The position numbers were made by a program, and so were the translations under genes. Below the pieces are notes generated by a model. It searched no databases. It was not told the DNA's origin and saw only the letters and a program-made list of their open reading frames with translations. From Strongylocentrotus droebachiensis (taxonomy: Eukaryota; Echinodermata; Echinoidea; Camarodonta; Strongylocentrotidae), in NCBI GenBank assembly GCA_035222895.1, contig JAVYIG010004991.1:62001-126000 (forward strand): a DNA stretch of 64,000 bases, written 5' to 3'. Position 1 is the first letter of the stretch. Every line of letters begins with the position of its first letter. Below, in pieces: positions 44,401-56,400 of this stretch.

Positions 44401-47400
44401 AGGATATGAAAAACGAACAGTTAAACAAAACACTCCTTTTGACAAGTTTTAGTTACATGTATATGTAAATCATAGAGCCACACGTTTAACACAAAGTGAA
44501 GTCTGCAATACTCTACATGACATATGTACGCTACAATTGTATCTATATTTGCCTTTGCTTGGAATTTAATTGGGTAAAACTGTGTTTAACAAAAATACAA
44601 CCTTTAAAAAAAAAAGCCCCCCTGAGCTCCAAAATAGCCACTGCAAAATAATTAAGGGGGGCTATTTTTTTAAGGGAAAATCTGAAAAGACCCCTCGTAA
44701 AAAAAAAAGTAATTTTTTGGTTGGTTTGAACATACCAATAATTGCAATAGAAATTGTTTTCACATAGATTGCATCTGAATTCATGACATATAAGAGACAC
44801 AATTTGTATGATACTATCAGATTCATGTCCATATATGAGTTTGCTTCACACAGAAATGAAGCATCATTACCAAGAAGATTAAAATGTCAATCAGTAATCA
44901 AACCAATGTGATTTTATTCCTCTTTCATGTACACTTACTGGATGATGTTGAAAAACACGGTTGGTTGTGTCTTGTTTACGGGTTCCAGTTTTTCCGGCAA
45001 TTTTCTGTTGCTTTTTTGAGACCTTCCCTGTGGGACTTGGCAGGAGTTCCAGTAGGACATACAGGGCGCAGAGGTAGACTGTATTGTGAAAAAGAGACAA
45101 CAAGATTTTTAAAAGTTACATCTTCTATTCCTTTCAAAAACTGGATAACATAGGCTGGAGAAGATAGTAGAGGCAAAGAATAATATATGTATATGTATAT
45201 ATTCCAGGAACATTCCTGAACATTTTCAGGAACAACACAATTATTACCTAACCCTGTAAAAATCTTTCCTCATGAATTTATGGAACAAGCAAATAGAAGA
45301 AGGGGTGTCACATGCTACCTTATGAGTTCGTAAAATGTTGTGGAAAGGATGTAGTGCCCCTAATCTGGCCGATTGAGGGACCCCACCCCCATGTACAGCA
45401 GAATATGATTGTGCCAAACACAAAGAATTATCCTATGCAAAAACAATTGCTCTCTAAACGCTTGACTGTCATCAAGGTCAATAAATGGAAATTGGCCCTT
45501 CAAAAACATAATTAAACAAAGAGGAAGCAGTAATATCAAAGTTTGAGATAATTATGACCCTTCCCCCATTCCCTTCCCATATATAAAAGAAGTTATGAAT
45601 CAGATTGTCTCTTATGGTGATACACACTATCATCAAGTTTGTAGTTCATATCTCTAGTGGTTCTTAACCCTATTTAGCCCGGGCTATTTTGAAACTGCAT
45701 AGCCCGGGGGTGGGGGGGGGGGGGGCTTCTAAGGCCCCCCCCCCCCCCCTATGATCTCGGCCGTGAAACGCCCGATCGCCGCGAAAATTTGCATACATGT
45801 CAAGTGAAGTGTATAGAATACTATGGTAATTTCAATTTTTTTTGAAAAATTCACTCATTTGCATATTTATGGTAATTTATGCAAATAAGGTCATTAAATT
45901 CACATTTTTGCCCATAAATCAGACATTATTCATATTTAAGCATTCTTTCTCAATACATATATTTGTTAGACCATTTGGAATAATAATACAACACAAAAAT
46001 TTGAAAAACCAGGGTTATTCCTTATGTTATCTATTGTTTTGATAATTTCTTATGTATTTCTTTGTTTTTTTAACTTATGTATTTTATTGTTTTTGTTGTT
46101 TTATTTCATTTCCAACTATAATTCAACTATTTTGACCCCAAAATAAACACCTAAAATCTAAACAAGACCAAATAACCAATGTTTTACCTCTTTATTTGAA
46201 AAATGAGATTTCCATATGTTTTGTACACAAATCACAAAAATGAGCGATTTTCGGGCTGACATGCGAAGACAAAAGGACACGTGACTTTGTAATGGTAGGT
46301 CCGATTTTCGAAAAATTTCTTTCAAAAGATGCGCAAGACTCGAAAGAAAAAAGTCACAAAATTTCAGTGCAAGATTTTCTTGCGTTAAAAAATTATCGCG
46401 AAAAATGTCGAGGGGGGGGGGGGCTTCTCAAGCCCCCCCCCCCCCCCCCGGGCTAAATAGGGTTAAGGTACTGCGGTATGTCCCATTTGCAGGCCCAAAA
46501 AATGAAAAGGTTACATTCCGACGGCATTTAAAAGATAATACTAATTTAGAACTTCCCTAAAAAAAGGGGGCTTGAAAATGGTCTTTAAGTGGGAAAATAA
46601 TGACTATTAGTTGTTAAATCAACTTAGGAGCTATAGAGCCAATACGTAATAGTCTTGATTTTCAGACCATTGTACTGCATGGTCGTACCTTTTATGCTGC
46701 GCAAAGATTCAATCAGTATAATTTTGGCCATTACAAGAAGTGGGTTATTGATGTAGACAAATCCTTTACAGCTCATTTTTTGTATGTTATTACCAAAGAA
46801 GAAGAAAAAGCCAGTCGGTCACTCAATACTAACAATAGTGTCTGACAGTGAAGTCTAGCAAGTAAACAAGTTTCCTTGCATAATTTGAACATAAGGACAC
46901 TGCTAACGTTTAAATTTCACAGATAGGACATACATGACATATTCATAATTCCTGCAAAGTTCTACAGAATTTGAGGTTGGCTGCAAAACGAACATAGCAT
47001 CTTTAAGTGGCAAAATAATGACTATTAGTTGTCGAATAGACTTAAGAGCTATAGAGCCAGTAAGTAATAGTCTGATTTTCAGACCATTGTACCGAATGGT
47101 CGTATGTTTTATGCTGCACAAAGATTCAATCAGTTTAATTTTGGCCATTACAAGAAGTGGGTTATTGATGTAGACAAATGCTCATGTACCCTTTACTGCT
47201 CATTTTATGTATGTTATACCAAAGAAGAAAAAAAGCCAGTCACTCACTCAATAGTGTCCGACAGTGAAGTCTAGCAAGTAAACAGGTTCCTTTGCATAAT
47301 TTGAATATAAGGACACTGCTTACGTTTAAATTTCACAGATAGGACATACATGACATATTCATAATTCCTGCAAAGTTCTACAGAATTTGTTGTTGGCTGC

Positions 47401-50400
47401 AAAAGGGACACAGTATCTTTAAGATATCGCATTAACGAGAGAGCGAGACAGATTGACAGATGAAGGGAAAACCCGAAATCATAATGCCTCCGTTACCACC
47501 TTTGATGTGCGGAGGCATACAAATTATTTGTGTACAGCTAGAAATATAAATTCAAATATAAATTCAAATATAAGGACACTGCTTACGTTTAAATTTCACA
47601 GATAGGACATACATGACATATTCATAATTCCTGCAAAGTTCTACAGAATTTGTTGTTGGCTGCAAAAGGGACACAGTATCTTTAAGATATCGCATTAACG
47701 AGAGAGCGAGACAGATTGACAGACGAAGGGAAAACCCGAAACCATAATGCCTCCGTTACCACCTTTGATGTGCGGAGGCATACAAATTATTTGTGTACAG
47801 CTAGAAATATAAATTCAAACAAAATTCGCAGTGGTTCTAATGTCCTTTAGGAAGGCATTAACCTGCATCTACCACTCTCCATCCAGGTGATTTAAATGGG
47901 TATCCAGTAGGAAGAAATTCCTTGAATGCCAGAGCGCCATATCAAGGCTGCTTGGCTAATGCCAGGGTAATAATATTACAGCACTTACAAACATTGGTAT
48001 GAATTGCTATATAAATGTTACTATGGATATTATTGTTATCATTATTATTATCATCATTATTATTATTAGAGTATACAATACATACTATCTCCATTGTCAC
48101 CGAAGGATTCAAGGATATTAGATGCACGTTCCTTGGTCTTTGCCAAGGCCAGAACAGATTCTGTAAATGCCGGCAGCCATGATATCAGGGAGTCCGAAGC
48201 CTCTGCTCCGTACTTCAATGAGAAGTCGTAGTCAATCTGTATACAAAGAATTGTATGAATTGTTTGGATGGTAAAGTATAATCATCTGTTCAGAACCAGA
48301 TGTGTGCTAATTCTTTGATAACTTATTGATCAAATATATATTAACTTGATGCCCTTCTGGCTCCAAGCAGGTGAATGTTTATATACATCATGCAACCAAA
48401 GTGAGTACACTTTTAACTTGAAATGTAAATTTTACAAACTTTTATGTAGAATACATACCTTAGTCTTTCCCCTGCTTAATGTACCAATTGGCACATTTGC
48501 AGGTGTGCCAAAATGTGTCAGCCAGGACAATGAAAGGCACAAATTATAAGAAAGATTTTCACTGGTTGCTATAAAAAAAAGCCAAACACATTTCAAGTCC
48601 TAATTGGTTGCATGACTACTGTACCCTCTTTAATTATCACCTGCTTTTTGATATTTGTACATAAACTAGGACCTAGCCATACTACCAAATACAGCATGGC
48701 ACAGAGTTAAAGCAATGGTAGAGATGCCACTCTGTGATACTTATACATTTCTAGGTGGGAAACGTTTTAAGCCATGACATTGTTTCATTTGCCATATAAT
48801 TTGATGCAAATGTGCTACCACAGTGTCATCTTTAACCCGTTGACGACCAAATACTCTTATTCCAATACAGCATATTTTCCCAGTTCTCATAGGCAGTGGG
48901 TGAACATAATAAAGAGTGGTAAGTTTCTTGAAAACTGTCATAAGTCTAAGTTCGTGGACATCCCATGTCAATTTTATAACATATAAGAAGTTTGACGTAT
49001 GACGAACAGCCCCCAGAAGTTTAGAAATCAAATCTCACCAGGATTGGCACATCCTTGTAGCAGGGATACACTGCTATGATGTCAGAGATACTCATGTCCC
49101 CATCTTTGATCCACTTGGTTCGATGTGAGTGTGTATCCTTGAAGAAGGCTTTAATGGCCATCGTATTTTCCGATTCACCTGGTTCCCAGTCATAAGTCGC
49201 ATCATCTTGCTCTTCTCGCTCTTCTACTACTTTAGTTATGCTGATGTTTTCACCTGGAGATCCAAGGGGCTGTATCTTCACCATTTCGTGTGGTTGAACA
49301 GATTGCTTTTTTAACCTATGACGCGAAGCTGTAGTTCGTAGGGTCTTCAGGCGGAACTCTAAAAATCCACCACCTTTGTGGTAAAGGTACTCCTGCAGGC
49401 AAAGAGCACAAGCAGAATCAGATATTACAGTAGCTATTAAAGCTGTTATTCATGTTGAAATGCCCCCAAGGAAGCCAATGCCATGCTCTCAGGATAATGC
49501 TAGGCCAATATGATTATATTCTAGTCCCTTTTGTGAATCTCATGACCAGGGTAACAGTAATATTTGTAAAGTGCGTAGAGATGGTGTTTTGTATTAAGCA
49601 CTGAATAAATCCAGATTTATCATTATCATTTATTACTGGCCCATACCTCTTCTCTGTATGCCCAATTCACATGTGTCCACAACACATGATGATTTATTGA
49701 TATTCATGTGTCGGTGAAGTATAGGAACATAAAATGCAGAGACCCCTTCATACTCAAGATGGATACAACTTGCTATTGAGCCTTTTTTTTTCTTCAAACT
49801 TACATGACCCTCTGCACCTGGAAGCTTGTCCTTTGTACATGGAAACTGGGAAACAATTGCTACTGCCAAGGCTTCTTTCTGCTCCACAGAGGGGTACCTG
49901 TACATGAAGACAAGACAAGAATGATGGTCATCTGTGGAGCCTTTCAATAATAAATACTCATATGCAGGCTACAAGTACAGCCCTGGGCCCTGTCTTACAA
50001 AGAGTTGCGATTGATCCAAATCAATCGCAAGTCCTCTAATCAATCGCAAGTTTGCAATCTCCTATATCTTATGTACATAGTTGCGATTGATATCAACTCT
50101 TTGTAAGACGAGGCCCAGGTCACAACTTCCCAACTGCAGTTGGTCCTTTGCAATTGTCTGCAGGGTTTTTCATGGAAATATACATGCATAATATTTTAGA
50201 TTTCTTTTTCAGGTTTCTTGAGATTTAAAAAAAATAGATGGAACTTTGACTGCGCGCAGTCGAAAATGATGCCTCCGACATGGAGCAATTTCACAAACCA
50301 AAACAGAAGCAATTTTCCAAATTCAAGTTTAATTGTAATCCATTAACAGGTTCTCAGAATATTGTGATTAGCCTACAAGCTATTTTTCATATACATGTAT

Positions 50401-53400
50401 GACCCTTTTATCTCTGACCTCATGACCCTAAAATCTAATCAGTTCATTGGCTTTGCAAGATACATACATGTCTTGACTTTGATGATAATCCGTCCATCGG
50501 TTCTAATGATGTGTTCACTAGCTATTTATGCATACATGTTCATAATGACTCCTGTGACCTTTGACCTCTTGACCCCAAATTCTAATCAATTCATTAGCTG
50601 TGCAAGATACATACAGGTACACTGTACATGACCTAAATTTGGTAGGAATCCATCAATCGGTTCTTGAGACAACGCGATCACGAGAACGGGACGTACAGAC
50701 GTACGTACGGACGGACATTCCGAAAACATAATGCTTCTGGATACTTTGTAACGGAGGCATAAAAAGATACTTACAACTTCTCACCCCCATTCTCAACCAG
50801 ATACGCAACCATCACCTGTACCAGGAGTCTCCTGTTCTTGGCTGATGGCATGTTGCCCAAATCCAGGTCCGTAAGAACTAGCCTTCCCTTAGGATGGCTT
50901 TTAAGAATTCCCCTTATGTTGTAGTGCTAAAAATGATAAGAAAATACAAGCAGATGAGATTATGGCCTATCTTTATATCCAAAATGTTTAATGTAATCCA
51001 AAGGGTCAACCCCTAGGTTCCATAAACTTTATTGTAATAGTGTAAAATAAGAAAGAAGAAAAAATTTTGGTCATGAATTGAAATTGAGAAATAGCCTCAC
51101 AATGATTGAAGTTTTTTTTTTATTTTCTCCTAGTGAATGAAGTATGATGATTTGTTGAGGCAGAACAATGGAGAGGTTGACATTTTGGTCTCCAATAATC
51201 AGTAGACAAAATATTAGGCAAGATATAACCCTGTAAGTTGGGGCTTTGATCGGATCAGAAGATCGGTATCAGTAAAAAAAAATATATTTTTGCATGCCTA
51301 CATTATAATCCAAGATGGCGATCCGCATGTTTTGCCTCTTTTCTTGGACCAATATAATTAATTTCAAAGTCATGAAAAGGCACTAAATATCAACAAACAT
51401 GGTCTACAACAACTCCGAATGACAAAATAATCCCAGCTAGCGGTATGCATTTTTTTAAGGCATTTGATAGCCCAAAACTTGAAAATTTTCAGCATTTAAA
51501 AAAAAAAAAAAAAAATCATTTTTATTGATCAGCGATTGGAAATTATTATCCGATCTCACCTGATCGGCTCAAGATCGGCCCGGCCCCCAAAACCGATGAT
51601 CGTTTACAGGCCTAGCAAGGTATAAACATGGTTTACATGTACATTAGGGTGGCTTTTGAGATTACCGGACTCCATGGCCTCTGCTTAATGTTAGTAACCC
51701 AAAGTACAACGCGCCTTTACCCTTCTTCCAGCCGCAAAACAATACATGTATATATAACTTACCTCAGGCCTTGAATATAGGGCTACATTGTAACAACTTG
51801 CTTCTTCATCATTGCTTGCACTGGGAGCTTGTCTCTGATGAGAAGTCTGGCCAGACAGCACGTGGGTGTCATCACTTCCATGCTGATGTCGAAATTTCGA
51901 GAAATGCCGCTCCAACATTTCCGAGTCAACGTTGTTCTGAGTTGAAACCAGATGGGAAGATTGGCCCATCTCGACATGGCTGTTCACATTTGGACTTCGA
52001 TTCTGAGATGTCCTGGCGTGTTTATCCATCATAAGCGGAGGTTCAATGTGTTTTCCGGTTGAATTTGGATGATAACCACTGCCTATCTTTCTATGAATAC
52101 TGTCCCTTGCACTTTGATATGGGGACTCCAGGGAGGGTGTCTCCAACGTGTCTTGTGATTCAACATAATTTCGGTTTAGACTTTGATGTAAAATTTGGCC
52201 GGACTGAACATGGTTGCTTGCATTCGCACTTTCATTTTGAGATTTCCCAGGGTGTATATCCAGCATTGCTGGACGTTCAACATGGTTTACACATCGACCT
52301 GTTGATTGGGAAACATTGAACAGCTCAACATGAATGTTCTCTCTCACACTTTGATTTTCCAATTTCATCGAGTGTGACTTCAACATATCCTCTGGTACAA
52401 CTAGCAAACAATCATCATCATTTCCAGTTGGATGAGGTTCTGGAGCTTGGTCCATCTGTCCAAAGGCGTTTTCCTCTGGCCATTGATTTGAGGATTTCAG
52501 TGTGATTGTTTCCACCCTTTCGTGCGGTTCACTATTGTCTTTAGGAGAACTTGGAGTGGAAGCATCATCAATCTGTCCTTGAATATCATCACCAAGACTT
52601 TGATTATCAGAATCCATCAAGTCCATCCCCATCATTCCTTCTGGATGAACAGGATCCCATAGCTCAGCAGAAGCCTTCCGACGTGCAGCCGTTGTTCGTA
52701 GGGTCTTCAGGCGGTACTCTAAAAAGCCATGACCTTTATAGTATAGGTACTCCTGCAGACAAAGAGCACAAACATGTATTACAGTTTAATCTGGTAATGC
52801 ATGGAGAAATACCTGCAAAAGTGCCATGATGCAATTACCATGAACAAAATGATGATGTGGAAAACAAGCTCTTTTCATACTTTAGTCTGCTCCCCCACCC
52901 CCATACATAAATGAATGGAAAGAGTGTTAACAAGTCATTACGTCACAGCATATGCTCAAGATTTATTCTTTTTTAAGAAACAGACTAAGGAGTTTCTTAA
53001 CTTGGTACATTCAGGCGCGTAGCCAGGGGGGGGGGGGCGGTGGGGGCGGTCGCCCCCCAAAAACGCTGACCAAAAGAAGAAAAAAGGAGAGAAAAAAAGA
53101 AGAAAGGATTAAGAGTCGAGAACGGTACAAAGAATCGTCTTCTTTCTCTAATAAAGCTTCCGCGTGCAGGAGTGGGGCAAACTGAATTCAGACAAGGATT
53201 AAGAGTCTTTTGAGAATGGTACAACGAATCGTCTTCTTTTTTTAATAATCTAATGAAACGTCAGAGCTTCAGAGGAAGGGGAACTTGTTTCAAACAAGGA
53301 TCAAGAGTCGAGGGCGGTACAACGAATCGTCTTCTCCTCTGATGAAACGTCAAAAGAAACTGAATTTAGATAAGGATTAAGAGTCGAGAACGGTCCAACG

Positions 53401-56400
53401 AATCTTCTTCTTTCTCTAATAATTCAATGAAACGTCAAAGCTTCCGTGCTTCGCAAGGGAGGGGGGAAACACCCACCCCCCTAGGTAGCGCGCTATGCGC
53501 GCTCTGTAAGTGATTCGCACGCTTCGCATGCTCACTACCGCCCCCCCCTAAAATGAAATCCTGGCTACGCGCTTGGGTACATTGCACTGACTTTCAGTTC
53601 ACTTTTTTTTACTGTATGAATAATGAATATTATTAACCGTATCAGACATCTGAGCAGGGCAATTTTTAAATGTTATTGCCCTCAAGGTTATTGATGGATA
53701 AGCCAACAAAACTACAATATTATTGACCGCTCAGAAAAGTCAATGGGATTTTGTGTGTAATATGCCGGTCAATACGGTTATACAGTAAACCAATAAACCA
53801 ATATTTTAGCCCGTTCTGAAAAGTCAATGGGATTTTGTGTGTAATTTGCCGGTCAATATGGTTATACAGTAAACCAATGAACAAATATTTTAGCTCGATC
53901 TGAAAATTCAATGGGATTTTGTGTGTAATTTGCCAGTCAATATGGTTATACAGTAAACCAATGAACAAATATTTTAGCCCGATCTGAAAAGTCAATGACA
54001 AAATGCGTGTTAAACTAGTGAGCAATAATATAGAGCCAGTTGTAATTTACATCGCGCATCAGCTACTGTAATTTACGCATCAGCATCGCGTATAAGAAAA
54101 TGCGCACTTTGCGCGAACTCTATTGTGACGTAACAATCACACCCTAGGCAAACTGTTTGCAGTGTATCGAAAATTTGTCAAACACTGGATGCACAGTGCT
54201 GGTTTGACAATGTTTTGCAACTTCTAATGCTAGGAAACCCTGTGTAGCCTACATAATTTAGGAGTATAAGATAGTAAGAGTTTCTTGTTTGCTCTAGATG
54301 TCTAATGTGGTTAATAATAGTAATATTGACTGCCTAATTCAGGGCAATACGACTTGTCATATATCACCCTCACCTTCGGTTCGGGCGATATATGTCGTAT
54401 TGCCCAGAAGGCAGTCAATATTACTTAATTATTATTATTATTGTCATTATTATCATTATCATTGTTATCACTATTATTAGCAGTAGTATTAGTATTATTA
54501 TTATCGTTATTATTATTAGTAGTTGTGGTATTCCCCTACACAAACAAGAACGTGGTAGCTCAAACTTACATAGCCCTGTTCACCCCGTAGGTTGTTCCTC
54601 ATACGTGGAAACTGGTAAACAATTGCCAATGCCAAGGCGTGCTTTTGCTCATTGGTTGGATACCTGTACAGTATATGAAGACAATTCAAAATAATAGATA
54701 ATAAATAACTGCATGTATATTTCACAGCTACTATACAAATATACCCTACTGGCCATATCATAACCCAAAGGTTTTGGCCATGCTACCATGATTAAGGTGC
54801 TGATGCATTCGAGGAGTGATACCTTCAAAGCTTTTTACAAGACATTTTTAAACATTGGTCTACATTTGCCCCTAACCCTGGGCAGAGAGAAGCATATGTA
54901 GATTAATGTCTTGCTAAAGGATGCTAGTGCTGAGACAGGGATTTAAACCCTTTACCTCACGATCTACAGTCAGGTGACTTTACCACTAGTCCACGCCTCT
55001 ACTGATTGATAATGATCTGTGTGGTCTTTTCGACTATTCTATTAAGTAAGGAAGGGACCAGAGGAACGGTGCTGTAAAGTACCATTATGGCCACCTACAA
55101 TTACAGATAAATGATCCCAAATCTCCACGTACATGTACATAAAGTACAGCTGACAAATTGATAAAACCGCTTGGTATAATCAAAACTCTGATGACACAAG
55201 TAAGATATTGGGCAAAAAACTTTGAACTTGCCAGAACTGAATAGCAACAAGTTAACATGTACAGTGAAAGCATACACGCAAACACACTTTCAGCCAAACA
55301 ACTTATACATCTTGAGAAGCAAGCATTATGTACATGTACATTGTAGGTACTGTATTTGGGCACGTCCAAGCTATTTGGTCCAATGTGTTACCGACCGCAT
55401 CAAAGATTTTAGGTACCGGTATATCCGACGGTTGTATAAATTGGCAAGTCCTAATTAATGCTGTAAACTAATACTTTCCTTCTAATATCAATCAGCGTTC
55501 ATTTAAACACGATTCTTTTAAACATAGGGACACAAAATGACCAAATAGCCTGGATTTGTATACTTCTATTTGCTCTTTTTTTTTCTCAAGAAATTCAGAC
55601 ACTTACAACAAATGGCCCCCGTTCGAAATGAGATATTCAACTGTCACTTGCACCAGGGCCCTCCTGTTCATGACAGATGGCATCCTTCCGGTATCCAGCT
55701 CTCTAAGAACTGCCCTTCCTTTGTAATGGCTGTGAAGAATGCTCCTTATGTTGTAGTCCTAGAAATCAAAGCAAAGAAAAGCAGTACAGATAATGATTTT
55801 GTCTAAAGAAATTAGCCCTAATGATATGAATCTTCCTCATTAAAGGTCCTTCTTTTTGCAATGGTAAATTGTTACTTTTATGCAACTAGAATAAATCATG
55901 CTTTTTGATAATGTATGGGAGATGTCAGTTATCGTCACAGAAAAATCGTTCAACTGTTTTTGGCGGCAGTTGTTGAAAACATTATGCTTCAGTTCTCCTC
56001 CTGTTACAACATAACAAGATATTTAGAGGGAAAGAAAAAAAAAAAATCATATACATTTTTTTTTCTTCATATTTAAGGAGCTATGACCTTTGACCTACAT
56101 ACTCAGAAATCAAACGTAGGCCGTGTTTTGATACCATGTACATGTAACTTTATATTAAATTTAATTGAAATCCGTCTAACATTACTTAAGTTATCAAATG
56201 GAAACCAAATTTGTTACAGAAATACGGACGGAGGGATGGCAGCGTCCGACTTGTTGACGAGGGGATTATAAAAGAAAATGTTATGGCAAAAATATTTCAA
56301 TTCTGTCTAATTGCCTAATAAAACCAAATGTAGAAGAAGAAATTGCCTGATCGTATGGGCATGTTTTAAAAAGACTGTGTGTGTGTTTGTAATTGGGTGT

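Noticed and set aside
49021..49031. Extra residues RFDF after DVPIL
   Set aside because: They follow a GTGAGA donor; the phase-0 join to the IDYDFSLKYG exon matches the family.
51691..51762. Continuation of the 990-bp exon frame to a stop
   Set aside because: A good GTAAGT donor at 51762 and the phase-0 match to the HYNIR exon make this intronic.
53720..54025. 101-codon minus-strand frame with a 28-residue repeat
   Set aside because: The 84-bp satellite is a multiple of three, so any open unit stays open. There is no start context, splice link or known homology. The array is also not CRISPR-like: no spacers, and the host is eukaryotic.
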